From positions 1 to 43,007 of the forward strand of contig JAFQOJ010000029.1 in assembly GCA_017403265.1 (NCBI GenBank): a DNA stretch of 43,007 nucleotides, written 5' to 3'. Both the position numbers and the translations under genes were made by a program. Source of the DNA: Clostridia bacterium (lineage in GTDB: Bacteria; Bacillota; Clostridia; Oscillospirales; Acutalibacteraceae). The notes below the pieces were generated by a model. That model saw only the letters and a program-made list of their open reading frames with translations. It was not told the DNA's origin and made no database searches. This document shows positions 31,612 through 39,440 of the stretch, one piece after another. Numbering within the stretch: position 1 is the first letter of the stretch; every line of letters begins with the position of its first letter.

Positions 31612-31640
31612 GTAGGGGACGGCGCCTACGACGTCCCGCA
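31612..31640. repeat. Short palindromic element after copy 2
   Basis: GGGACG (31616-31621) and CGTCCC (31632-31637) are inverted arms around a GC-rich loop beginning with TGTAGG on the left. Its base use is unlike the surroundings. It resembles short GTAGGG-type intergenic elements of gut Clostridia, an impression from memory that needs a genome search. Confidence 0.35.
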
Positions 31641-31645
31641 TAAAA

Positions 31646-31670
31646 GACTTGACCAATTCGGTCAAGCCTT
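31646..31670. terminator. Bidirectional hairpin ending array unit 3 gene
   Basis: CTTGACC and GGTCAAG pair around AATTC. The stop codon of the - strand gene at 31662 falls inside the stem, and on the - strand side an AGTCTTTTAT tail follows. Related in sequence to the hairpins after spoVAC and after the radical SAM gene. Confidence 0.55.
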
Positions 31671-32147
31671 AAAAATTCTTTTGAAAAAACCTTTTACTTT
31701 GCATGTTGGTTTGAATTGCGTGGGAGCAGGAAACGGTTTATCCAACACCCATGGCAATTCAAAAATGTTGTTAATCGAAATTGTAAAGTATTCCCCGCTC
31801 TGTTCGTTTGGAGAGGCAAAACCATCGGTAATAACAATACTAAAAAACAGATTGTCGTGTATGTCGATTTCGTATTGCCCCATTTTTGCTACTTTACCGC
31901 AGACAGTATAGTCAACGCTGATATACTGAATTTTATCGTCTAATTCGACACTCATACACTCATCAGGCTTCGCTATATCCACGCCAAAGTCAGCAAGGAA
32001 AGATTCGAGTTTTGGAAATTCACCTTTTATTTGGGCATAGAAATTCTCACAGCAATCGCACTCGCAAAGAGAATGTGTGTTATAGTATTCTATGGTTTTC
32101 TCTATATCAACCTCAAATATATATTCATCTTTTTGAATTGTAGCCAT
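31662..32147 (-). CDS. Soluble accessory protein of the spoVAC array
   Basis: Third accessory gene: a 161-residue acidic protein with no signal or TM. It has CECDCCENFYAQIKGEFPKLESFLADFGVD near the N-terminus, then YISVDYTVCGKV, a DGFASP turn, and a strand YFTISINNIFELPWVLD before a basic end. The shape (two-part, acidic, Trp-Val-Leu-Asp-like strand) recalls small cytoplasmic proteins found in immunity-gene arrays of Clostridia, but I cannot name a family. ATG 32147 is chosen because GAGG is 8 nt upstream; a GTG at 32156 is too close to it. Confidence 0.75.
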   Translation of the reverse strand: MATIQKDEYIFEVDIEKTIEYYNTHSLCECDCCENFYAQIKGEFPKLESFLADFGVDIAKPDECMSVELDDKIQYISVDYTVCGKVAKMGQYEIDIHDNLFFSIVITDGFASPNEQSGEYFTISINNIFELPWVLDKPFPAPTQFKPTCKVKGFFKRIFKA

Positions 32148-32169
32148 ACGGTACACCTCACTTTATTTC

Positions 32170-32198
32170 ATTGTACCACACTACCGTTTTAATGTAAA
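32170..32198 (-). promoter_or_regulatory. Promoter of the soluble accessory gene (array unit 3)
   Basis: On the - strand, TTTACA (32193-32198) and TACAAT (32170-32175) are 17 bp apart. Confidence 0.75.
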
Positions 32199-32357
32199 TG
32201 TTTTTGAAAAAAGTTGTACCATATATTGACAGCAGCCGAAGGCTTTGTTTTAGGCGTGGGTGCCAATATGTTCAAAATCGCAGGACCTGTTATTGTGTAT
32301 GGCACTATTGCGAGTGTGGTGTATGGGGTTATTTATTGGATAACGACAATGATATAA
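32191..32357 (+). repeat. spoVAC 3'-end repeat, copy 3
   Basis: A diverged leader (AATGTAAATGTTTTT, then CATATATTGACAGCAG) joined to 32235-32357, encoding AEGFVLGVGANMFKIAGPV to a stop (ending WITTMI). A terminator follows directly, so this may be the oldest, original 3' end. Confidence 0.85.
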
Positions 32358-32385
32358 AAAAGCAGCCTTTTAAGGTTGCTTTTTG
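32356..32385. terminator. Terminator after copy 3
   Basis: AAAAGCA-G-CC and GG-T-TGCTTTT pair around TTTTAA and run into T5; flanked by A-run on the left, so it can also serve the ECF S-component gene on the - strand. Confidence 0.75.
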
Positions 32386-32393
32386 TTGCGTTT

Positions 32394-32897
32394 TTATTCC
32401 AATGTGATTTTAGTTTTCTCGAAAATCTTAATTAGCACAATACCGATAATAATGCCAGCAATGCCTTGAACAGCATTTGCTGGTATATTTACAAGTGACG
32501 GTATAAAGCCGTATAAAAATCCTTCAAATACAAAATAACCGAGTATCATAATAATTTCTGCTAAAACACCACTTATAATTTTTGAAAGCAAGTCGCCGAG
32601 TTTATTAGGTAGCAGTCTAAAAGCGTAAAACGCTATGAGTGCCATTAATCCTTTAATAACAAAGGTTGCCGGTGCATAGGTTAAATAGCCCGAAAACACA
32701 TCTGCAAGTGCAGAGCCAAGACCTGCGGCAAGGAAAGCGTATGTAGGAGAAAGTATCCAGCCTGCTAGCAATACAATACAGTCGCCCAAATTCAAATACC
32801 CTTTAAGTGGCGAAGGTATTTTAATTATCATAGTTGCTACACAAGCAAGTGCTGCTATCAGTGCAGCCATAACGGTTTTTTTGGTTTTTGTGTTCAA
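32394..32897 (-). CDS. ECF transporter S-component (vitamin uptake)
   Basis: A 167-residue membrane protein with about five to six TM segments that binds a vitamin and joins the shared EcfAA'T energising module encoded elsewhere. The motif KGYLNLGDCIVLLAGW and GLGSALADVFSGYLTYAPATFVIKGLMALIAFY is typical of the family. It starts at TTG 32897 with AGGAG 10 nt upstream. The divergent MocR/PdxR-like regulator suggests vitamin B6 as the substrate (PdxU-like), which is inference from context only. Confidence 0.88.
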   Translation of the reverse strand: MNTKTKKTVMAALIAALACVATMIIKIPSPLKGYLNLGDCIVLLAGWILSPTYAFLAAGLGSALADVFSGYLTYAPATFVIKGLMALIAFYAFRLLPNKLGDLLSKIISGVLAEIIMILGYFVFEGFLYGFIPSLVNIPANAVQGIAGIIIGIVLIKIFEKTKITLE

Positions 32898-32902
32898 TTT
32901 TG

Positions 32903-32950
32903 TCTGACTCCTTTACATTTTATTAAAAATATTGTATACTAAATCTGACT
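32903..32950. promoter_or_regulatory. Direct-repeat operator candidate around the mocR promoter
   Basis: TCTGACT occurs at 32903-32909 and 32944-32950, 41 bp apart in the same orientation, bracketing the mocR promoter. MocR/PdxR regulators are known to bind direct repeats in divergent promoter regions. Confidence 0.45.
32912..32940 (+). promoter_or_regulatory. Promoter of the MocR-like gene
   Basis: TTTACA (32912-32917) and TATACT (32935-32940) are 17 bp apart. Confidence 0.75.
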
Positions 32951-32990
32951 ATATAGCAATTACCAAATAAGGAGTATTTTATATAACCAG

Positions 32991-34073
32991 ATGAAATATA
33001 TAATAGATAAAGAAAATCGTCCTGTGTATCTTCAACTTTATAAACAAATACGAGACGATATTATTAATGGAAACTATCTATACAATACGAAGCTTCCTTC
33101 AAAGCGCAGGCTTGCGGAAGAAACGGGTGTCAGCACCATTACGGTAGAACATGCTTATGCCTTGCTTTGCGATGAAGGCTATGTTGAATCACGCGAGCGT
33201 AGTGGATTTATTGTTATTTTCCGTAAAAGTGACGGGTTTGCTGCTTCAAGTGAACAACACACCGTACATACAGCACACCATACAGAACACACTTACCCTG
33301 ATTTTCCATTATCTGTGCTTAGCAAAACAATGCGTAAAGTACTTACTGATCACGGACATTTATTGCTTGAAAAATCACATAACTGTGGTTGTACAGAACT
33401 GCGTGAAGCTATACGTCAGTATCTCGCTCGTAACCGTGGTATGCAGGTTGATGTTAAGCAGATTATTATCGGTTCGGGTTCGGAGTATCTATACGGTTTA
33501 ATTATAGAACTACTCGGAAGACACCGCACTTATGCGATAGAATCACCCTCCTATAAAAAGATTGAGCAGGTATACAAAGCAAGCGAAATTACATACGAAT
33601 CACTATCGCTGACAAGTGCTGGTATCAATAGTAAAGCACTATCCGTTACAAAAGCCGATGTACTACATACAACGCCATACCGAAGTTACCCTAGTGGAGT
33701 TACTGCGACTGCCTCCAAACGCCACGAATATATACGTTGGTCAGATAAAAATGACCGATATATTATTGAAGATGATTTTGAGTCTGAATTTTCGGTTTGG
33801 GCCAAGCCCACCGAAACGCTGTTTGCTCTTTCTAATAACGATAATGTTATCTACTTGAATACCTTTTCAAAGACTATATCGCCATCACTTCGTATAGGAT
33901 ATATGGTTTTACCAAAACACCTAGTAACTACCTTTGATAAAAAACTCGGTTTTTATTCCTGCACCGTTCCTACCTTTATGCAGTATGTACTCACCGAGCT
34001 TATCAATAACGGAGATTTTGAAAGACATATTAACCGAGTAAGAAGAAATAAAAGAAAAGAATTGTCTGTATAG
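32991..34073 (+). CDS. MocR/PdxR-like regulator, C-terminally truncated
   Basis: A GntR-type winged helix (residues 1-75: RPVYLQLYKQIRDDIINGNY, LPSKRRLAEETGVSTITVEHAYALL) joined to an aminotransferase-like domain that binds PLP (GSGSEYLYGLIIELLG, IIEDDFESEF, the PLP-lysine motif NTFSKTISPSLRIGY). It stops after RHINRVRRNKRKELSV at 360 residues, about 100 short of the usual length, so the last part of the aminotransferase fold is missing. The TP-HQ-P-G loop is also altered (TPYRSYPSG). GGAG is 16 nt before the ATG, an unusually long gap. Likely a regulator of the divergent ECF gene, possibly no longer functional. Confidence 0.88.
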   Translation: MKYIIDKENRPVYLQLYKQIRDDIINGNYLYNTKLPSKRRLAEETGVSTITVEHAYALLCDEGYVESRERSGFIVIFRKSDGFAASSEQHTVHTAHHTEHTYPDFPLSVLSKTMRKVLTDHGHLLLEKSHNCGCTELREAIRQYLARNRGMQVDVKQIIIGSGSEYLYGLIIELLGRHRTYAIESPSYKKIEQVYKASEITYESLSLTSAGINSKALSVTKADVLHTTPYRSYPSGVTATASKRHEYIRWSDKNDRYIIEDDFESEFSVWAKPTETLFALSNNDNVIYLNTFSKTISPSLRIGYMVLPKHLVTTFDKKLGFYSCTVPTFMQYVLTELINNGDFERHINRVRRNKRKELSV

Positions 34074-34089
34074 AAATGAGGGTGAGACT

Positions 34090-34950
34090 ATGTATAAAAC
34101 TGCAAATGATTATTATAAGGAAAAATTTGGCTCTAAGGTTTATAAATTATCGCTTGACGGTGGTTTCACCTGTCCTAACCGTGACGGAACTGTATCTAAG
34201 GGTGGTTGTATTTTTTGTTCAGCCCTTGGCAGTGGTGAATTTTCCGAGCGTGGCAACAAAATAACCGAGCAATTAGAAAAGGCAAAGGGTAGGGTAGAAG
34301 CCAAAAATAAGGGCGGAAAATATATTGCATATTTTCAGTCGTTTACGGGGACTTATGCTTCGTATGAACGGTTAAAAGAACTATTTTATGAGGCTATAAA
34401 GCCCGATTATATAGTTGGGCTTAATATTGCCACAAGACCTGATTGCTTGCCCGACAGTACTATAGAATTGCTTGCCGATTTAAATAAAATAAAGCCTATA
34501 ACTGTGGAATTAGGACTGCAAACAAGTGATGATAAAGTATCAGAATATATAAATCGTGGTTATAAATCCGAAGTTTATAAAAGCGCCGTTTCCCGACTTA
34601 AAAATGTGGGGTTAGAGGTTATAACACATATCATTATAGGCCTGCCTGACGATAACCCTGTTAAAACAGCTCAATTTGCAGTAGATTGCGGTACGAATGG
34701 TGTGAAATTTCACCTTTTACATATTCTTAAAAACACCAAGCTTGCCGATGAATATCAAAAAGGTAGTGTAGAGGCTTTAAGCTTAGAAGAATACGCTAAA
34801 ATTTTAAAAAGTTGTATTTCGGTTTTGCCTAAGGAAACAGTTGTGCATAGAATAACAGGTGACGGTGCTAAAAAGGACCTAATTGCACCACTTTGGTCGG
34901 CCGATAAAAAGAAAACATTAAACTTTTTAAATAAATATTTGCAAAACTAA
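34090..34950 (+). CDS. Radical SAM protein, TIGR01212/YtqA family
   Basis: A 286-residue enzyme with a radical SAM cluster: three cysteines C28, C40 and C43 in CPNRDGTVSKGGCIFC, the extended spacing of this family. Further motifs are YFQSFTGTYA, GLNIATRPDCLPD, VELGLQTSDDKV and THIIIGLPDDNP. The family is related to Elp3/oxygen-independent coproporphyrinogen oxidase-like proteins and its substrate is not settled; a role in tRNA modification has been suggested for YtqA. It starts 16 nt after the truncated MocR-like gene behind GAGGGTGAG. Confidence 0.9.
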   Translation: MYKTANDYYKEKFGSKVYKLSLDGGFTCPNRDGTVSKGGCIFCSALGSGEFSERGNKITEQLEKAKGRVEAKNKGGKYIAYFQSFTGTYASYERLKELFYEAIKPDYIVGLNIATRPDCLPDSTIELLADLNKIKPITVELGLQTSDDKVSEYINRGYKSEVYKSAVSRLKNVGLEVITHIIIGLPDDNPVKTAQFAVDCGTNGVKFHLLHILKNTKLADEYQKGSVEALSLEEYAKILKSCISVLPKETVVHRITGDGAKKDLIAPLWSADKKKTLNFLNKYLQN

Positions 34951-34979
34951 AAGGCTTGACCAAGCGGTCAAGCCTTTTT
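34950..34979. terminator. Bidirectional terminator after the radical SAM gene
   Basis: AAAGGCTTGACC and GGTCAAGCCTTT form a perfect stem around AAGC and run into T5; the A-run on the left lets it serve the lipase gene on the - strand. Same stem core as the hairpins at 29747 and 31646. Confidence 0.88.
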
Positions 34980-35001
34980 CATAAATTTCACCTTGTTGAT
35001 T

Positions 35002-36330
35002 TTAAAATCCTTTATTTTTCAAATCGGCAACTAAATTTACATAAAATTCTATTACATCCAAGCCGTTTATATTTTCTCGATTTAAATCTATGATATCACC
35101 GTGAGAGATACCGCGGTTTGTTTTCGGTTTTAAAAGAGTGTATTTTTCGCCCCAATTGAATGACTTTTCATCAACAAGACCGTCATTATCACCGCTAAAA
35201 TATTTCACCAAATGATATGAAAAGTTTAGTGGGAACTTTCCGTTTACGGCTTTAGTGAGTACCGAGCCTACGCTTTGGCAGTAAATATTCTTTGGTGTTG
35301 GCATTTCGGCGTTTAAAGCATTGCAGTGCTCGTTGGTTAAGTCACCGACTGCGGCAAGAAAATCGGGATTTTCTTCACCTAGCTTTTTAAGTGTAGAGTT
35401 ATATGTATTTGCAATCTTGTTTTCAATATCTGCGGGTATTTTTGTCAATAAATAATCTGCAAACAAGCAACCCTTGTGGGGTGTGTTAATTGTTGTAAGC
35501 GAAGCTACACAGTCTCCGATACCGAGCTTTGCAATAGCATAGCGGCAGTCAAGTCCACCCTTTGAATGAGCAATAATATTTACCTTTTCGGCACCTGTTT
35601 CGGCTAAAATTTCGGTTATACGTTCTTTTAATTCGGCGGCACTATCGGCAATTGATGCGGCGGATGAATGATTGCCGTAAAAGATTTTTGCGCCGTTTGT
35701 TTCTAATTCTTTAGGGATTCTGCCCCAATAGTTAAAGAATTTTGTATCTCTAAAGAATACTCCGTGTACTAAAAGGATAGGGTACTTTGTAGCACAAATC
35801 TTTTGTGATTTGCGCTTTTTATTTACTTTAAGTTTTTGTGTTTCAAAAAAGCATTCTTTGGTGGTTGTTTTTAAAATTAAAAATAACGCAATAAGGTTAG
35901 CGACAGGAATAAACCCAAAAACAATACCGATTATTCGCCATTTTAAGCCTAATTGGGTAGAAGTAAGATAAACACAAATTATACCGTTCCAAAACACAAT
36001 AAAACTAACACCAACGCATATAGCCAAACTCCAAACAACAGACATACGGTCGGATGAGAAGGTTTTAATAGCGAATAAAATTTGATAAATTGTGCTGAAA
36101 ACTACCGATATGTAGAAGGAATATAAAGTTATGGTGCCGTGTTGGCATATTGATAGTTTTATGTTATTCACATAAGGAATTAAAGTGCCTGCAAAAACAT
36201 TAACCAAAATAAAAGCAGGAACAATAATATAAAGGCTATTTGCCAATAGTTTTATCAAAATAAAACTATTGGCAATAAAGTTTATTAAAAGAGAATTTAA
36301 TAATGTAGAAATAACAAATTTTACTTTCAA
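35002..36330 (-). CDS. Membrane-anchored alpha/beta hydrolase (lipase-like)
   Basis: A 442-residue protein. The first ~160 residues hold four to five TM segments; a lysine-rich linker (KVNKKRKSQK) leads into an alpha/beta-hydrolase domain with the oxyanion loop YPILLVHGVFF and a nucleophile elbow IIAHSKGGLDCRYA (Ser 256; the first Gly of GXSXG is replaced by Ala), as in bacterial triacylglycerol lipases (LipA/LipB and PHA-type). Other catalytic residues are likely in the FSGDNDGLVDE and RGISHGDII stretches (Asp and His). It could act on lipids or esters at the inner membrane surface. Last gene of a three-gene - strand run. Confidence 0.82.
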   Translation of the reverse strand: MKVKFVISTLLNSLLINFIANSFILIKLLANSLYIIVPAFILVNVFAGTLIPYVNNIKLSICQHGTITLYSFYISVVFSTIYQILFAIKTFSSDRMSVVWSLAICVGVSFIVFWNGIICVYLTSTQLGLKWRIIGIVFGFIPVANLIALFLILKTTTKECFFETQKLKVNKKRKSQKICATKYPILLVHGVFFRDTKFFNYWGRIPKELETNGAKIFYGNHSSAASIADSAAELKERITEILAETGAEKVNIIAHSKGGLDCRYAIAKLGIGDCVASLTTINTPHKGCLFADYLLTKIPADIENKIANTYNSTLKKLGEENPDFLAAVGDLTNEHCNALNAEMPTPKNIYCQSVGSVLTKAVNGKFPLNFSYHLVKYFSGDNDGLVDEKSFNWGEKYTLLKPKTNRGISHGDIIDLNRENINGLDVIEFYVNLVADLKNKGF

Positions 36331-36378
36331 TTATATCTCTCCATAACTTATACAATATAGGTTTACAGTCAAGCGTTT

Positions 36379-37029
36379 TTAAAATTTCAAATCAAGCAAT
36401 TCTTTAAAATCGTAAATATAAAAATCGGTGGCGGCTTTTATATCGTCTATATAGTCTTTTGAGGAATCGTCATATACGCCGCAAACCTTCATCCCCGCTG
36501 ATTTTGCGGTCATATCCGCATTTAGATTATCGTCTAAAAACAGAACCTTATCTACGGTTGTGTTCATTTTTTGGGCGGCTTTTTTATAAATTTCGGGATT
36601 TGCTTTTGTGGTAGAAAAATCGTCACATGACCATACGTTATCAAAAAGCTCAAACAAACCTAAGCGTTTTAGACAAGCGTCCATAGTAATATGAGGACTT
36701 GCGGTAAGCACGTTAAGGCTTGCGCCTTGCCGTTTCAATTCTTTGAGGGTGGATATTACGTTAGGCTTTGCGGGTATGGTATTAAAATATGCGTCAATCA
36801 TATATTCACCCATTAGTCGCATAAGCGCTTCTTTGTCCATATCCAAGTGCAGAGTATTTATGTAATAATTTGCAGTTCCGCTAAGCCCAAGCGGTGTTAT
36901 GGTTTTAATAATATTGTCATCGTAAGTGATGTTGTTTTCATCGAGTATACGAAGCATTGCTGAAACAAAGGTAGGCATTGAGTCTACTAGCGTTCCGTCA
37001 AAATCAAATAAATAGTATTTTTTGTTCAT
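36379..37029 (-). CDS. HAD-superfamily phosphatase
   Basis: A 216-residue enzyme of the phosphoglycolate phosphatase/beta-phosphoglucomutase-like branch with a C1 cap. Motif I YLFDFDGTLVDS has catalytic D9 and D11; motif II is LTASPH, motif III KANPEIYKKAA, motif IV LFLDDNLNAD. The substrate cannot be told. It lies 29 nt after the FAD oxidoreductase and 48 nt before the lipase in the same direction. Confidence 0.9.
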   Translation of the reverse strand: MNKKYYLFDFDGTLVDSMPTFVSAMLRILDENNITYDDNIIKTITPLGLSGTANYYINTLHLDMDKEALMRLMGEYMIDAYFNTIPAKPNVISTLKELKRQGASLNVLTASPHITMDACLKRLGLFELFDNVWSCDDFSTTKANPEIYKKAAQKMNTTVDKVLFLDDNLNADMTAKSAGMKVCGVYDDSSKDYIDDIKAATDFYIYDFKELLDLKF

Positions 37030-37058
37030 AATAAACTCTATTCGTTAAAATTTGTTAT

Positions 37059-38339
37059 TTACATATGTCCGCCGTCAATTTCGGCGGCATTCTTTCCGTG
37101 AATAACTACTGTTTTATCTTCGGGTACATAAGAATCGGGGAAGTGAATCATAACATTTTCTTTCTGGAGCTTTGCTTGTAAAGCTTTAATATCAACATCA
37201 GCAATTGCGGTATCTGTTTTAATAGCAAGGCAAGCTGCTTCACCCGCTGCTTGACCGGTAAGAATAGCAGGCGGAATTACGCGAAGTAGGTCCCAACCGT
37301 AACCTGTACCGTCAGCACTTCTGCCTGCGGTAATGATATTTGGAAAATCACGTCTTGTGAGGGTGCGTAAAGGTACTTCAAATAGATGGTCGCGGTGTTC
37401 AAAGTCGTTAATCGCGCATACCGAATCTTCAAAGTGACGATAAGCGTCTTCTACTTTAAGTGAATAGTCACCCTTTATGTGAGCGGTTGTACGGAACTGC
37501 GGCATACCGGGGGTGGTAATAATTTCTCGGGTTTTTCTGTTGGTATTTTTAAGCTTTTCAAGAATAAGCAGTTGATTGCGTACAATATAATCAGTAACTT
37601 CTTCGGCAGTAAGACCTGACCACTGAGGTATATCATTTGGTTGATTATCACCAAACAGATTTATATTGCCGCCGCTGATAGATTCGTAAATACGACCAAT
37701 ATCACCTGTATCAATTGCTTTCTGACAGCTGTCAAGACTGATGCTTTTTGTTATAAAGGTGAAGTAGTTTTCACCGCTTACCGTGGGAATACCGCCGCGG
37801 CGTAATACATCACAGTCACCCGTAGTATCAATTATAACACGGCAGGGATAAAATTCTGTACCGCCTTTACTTTCGGTAATAACACCTTTGCAGATATTAC
37901 CGTCCATTATAGGATCAACCGCCATACAGTCGAAAAGAATGTCGGCACCGCTTTTTTTAAGCTCTTCGGTTAACTGATAAGCAAAAATGGCAGGTGAGTA
38001 GCGTTGAATGTATCTAACTGTGGTTGGCTCTTTCGGTTCACCGTCTTTCCATTCTTCTGGGATAGTATCCCAACCCAGAGTGGCGCTCATACGAAGCCAT
38101 TTTTCAGCAAGACCGAAAATAATTTGCTTTCCGCGTCCGTTACACATTGGAACAAACAGGTTTATAAGACCAAGCGTTCCAAGACCGCCTAATATATTAC
38201 TTTTTTCAATAATCAATGTAGAGAGTCCGTTTTTGGCAGCGCTTACAGCCGCTGCAACACCTGCAACACCGCCGCCGCAAACAATAACATCGTACTGCTT
38301 TTTTACTAAAATAGATTTTGAATAAGATATCTGTTTCAT
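37059..38339 (-). CDS. FAD-dependent oxidoreductase (FAD_oxidored family)
   Basis: A 426-residue flavoprotein. The dinucleotide fold is YDVIVCGGGVAGVAAAVSAAKNG with the following acidic residue in LIIEKSNILGG; a second FAD-binding area is VIIDTTGDCDVLRRGG, and the C-terminal part has NIITAGRSADGTGYG and GQAAGEAA. This type is common in Clostridia and Bacteroidetes and often acts on secreted or dietary compounds; the substrate is unknown. No signal peptide. Its promoter lies at 38374-38402. Confidence 0.88.
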   Translation of the reverse strand: MKQISYSKSILVKKQYDVIVCGGGVAGVAAAVSAAKNGLSTLIIEKSNILGGLGTLGLINLFVPMCNGRGKQIIFGLAEKWLRMSATLGWDTIPEEWKDGEPKEPTTVRYIQRYSPAIFAYQLTEELKKSGADILFDCMAVDPIMDGNICKGVITESKGGTEFYPCRVIIDTTGDCDVLRRGGIPTVSGENYFTFITKSISLDSCQKAIDTGDIGRIYESISGGNINLFGDNQPNDIPQWSGLTAEEVTDYIVRNQLLILEKLKNTNRKTREIITTPGMPQFRTTAHIKGDYSLKVEDAYRHFEDSVCAINDFEHRDHLFEVPLRTLTRRDFPNIITAGRSADGTGYGWDLLRVIPPAILTGQAAGEAACLAIKTDTAIADVDIKALQAKLQKENVMIHFPDSYVPEDKTVVIHGKNAAEIDGGHM

Positions 38340-38373
38340 TTTTCACCACACGGTATAGTGTTATTATTATTTG

Positions 38374-38402
38374 ATTTTAACATATTGATGTTTTAATGTA
38401 AA
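38374..38402 (-). promoter_or_regulatory. Promoter of the FAD oxidoreductase operon
   Basis: On the - strand, TTTACA (38397-38402) and TAAAAT (38374-38379) are 17 bp apart. Confidence 0.7.
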
Positions 38403-38459
38403 GGTGTTTATATGAATTAATATAAGAAAATTTATAAGTCTTAAAGGTTACTTGATTGC

Positions 38460-38488
38460 TTGAAATTTTCATAGTTATATGTTACAAT
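38460..38488 (+). promoter_or_regulatory. Promoter of the 38518-39738 operon
   Basis: TTGAAA (38460-38465) and TACAAT (38483-38488) are 17 bp apart, with CGGAGA then ATG 38518 downstream. Confidence 0.75.
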
Positions 38489-38517
38489 ATTTTTTAGAAA
38501 CTGTGCGGAGAATTTTT

Positions 38518-39189
38518 ATGACTAAAAAACTATTCATTGGGGCGACAACTAAATTTTTATTAGGGGTTATCTTAGTTGGTTTATTGATATTTTTACCTGC
38601 CGGCAGTTTTATGTTCCTGAACGGTTGGGTGTTAATGGGGATTTTATTTATTCCAATGTTCTTTGCAGGAATTGTAATGATGGTTAAGAACCCTGATTTA
38701 TTAAAAAAGCGGCTTAATGCAAAGGAAAAACAAAAAGAACAGGATATAGTTGTGAAATTAAGCGGTCTTATGTTCTTAGTTGGCTTTATAGTAGCGGGGC
38801 TGGGCTTTCGTTTTAATTGGTTTATCCTACCGAAATTTGCCGTGGCTATTGGTGTGGTGCTGTTTCTAATTGCTTATATTTTATATGCGGAGGTTTTAAG
38901 GGAAAACACATATCTCAGCCGTACTATTGAAGTGTCGCAAAACCAAAAGGTTATATCTACGGGAATGTACTCGGTTGTAAGGCACCCTATGTATAGCGTT
39001 ACATTGATTTTGTTTTTATCTATGCCGATTATACTTGGCTCAATATATTCGTTTTTAATTTTTCTTTTATATCCTTTTATAATTGTCAAAAGAATTAAAG
39101 GGGAAGAGCAACTGCTTGAAAAAGAGCTTGACGGTTATAGTGAATATAAGCGAAAGGTTAAGTATCGTTTAATACCGTTTATATGGTGA
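38518..39189 (+). CDS. Isoprenylcysteine methyltransferase-like membrane protein
   Basis: A 223-residue protein with five to six TM segments and the PEMT/ICMT motif GMYSVVRHPMYSVTLILF with LEKELDGYSEYKRKVKYRLIPFIW at the end, the SAM-binding part of this family. ATG 38518 is taken because CGGAGA lies 7 nt upstream; an in-frame ATG 39 nt earlier overlaps the promoter. Bacterial members often methylate lipids or isoprenoid acids; the substrate is unknown here. First gene of a three-gene operon. Confidence 0.88.
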   Translation: MTKKLFIGATTKFLLGVILVGLLIFLPAGSFMFLNGWVLMGILFIPMFFAGIVMMVKNPDLLKKRLNAKEKQKEQDIVVKLSGLMFLVGFIVAGLGFRFNWFILPKFAVAIGVVLFLIAYILYAEVLRENTYLSRTIEVSQNQKVISTGMYSVVRHPMYSVTLILFLSMPIILGSIYSFLIFLLYPFIIVKRIKGEEQLLEKELDGYSEYKRKVKYRLIPFIW

Positions 39190-39215
39190 AATAAAATATT
39201 TTCAGGTGGAGTAGG

Positions 39216-39440
39216 ATGAATAATCACAAAAAGAAAATGGTGGCACCCATTGTCGTAACTGTTTTAATGGTAATATATTATATTGTTTACTTTGGCTTTT
39301 TAATTTCGCTTTTAGAAGGTGCTTGGAGATGGATTTTTGGTATATTTCCAATTGTGTTTTCGGCGGTACTTGTCAAGGTTTGCATAGAAAGAATTATTGA
39401 AATAAAGAAAGGTGAAGAAGATGATATTAGTAAATACTGA
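39216..39440 (+). CDS. Small two-TM membrane protein
   Basis: A 74-residue protein with two hydrophobic segments (VVTVLMVIYYIVYFGFLI and IFGIFPIVFSAVLVKVCI) and a basic start and charged end. It begins at ATG 39216 behind AGGTGGAG and overlaps the YbjQ-family gene by 20 nt, so the two are translationally coupled. Similar small membrane partners are found beside YbjQ-family genes. Function unknown. Confidence 0.75.
   Translation: MNNHKKKMVAPIVVTVLMVIYYIVYFGFLISLLEGAWRWIFGIFPIVFSAVLVKVCIERIIEIKKGEEDDISKY

Noticed and set aside
38004-38325. Open frames on + inside the FAD oxidoreductase gene
   Set aside because: They lie fully inside a well-supported gene on the other strand and show no protein-like composition.
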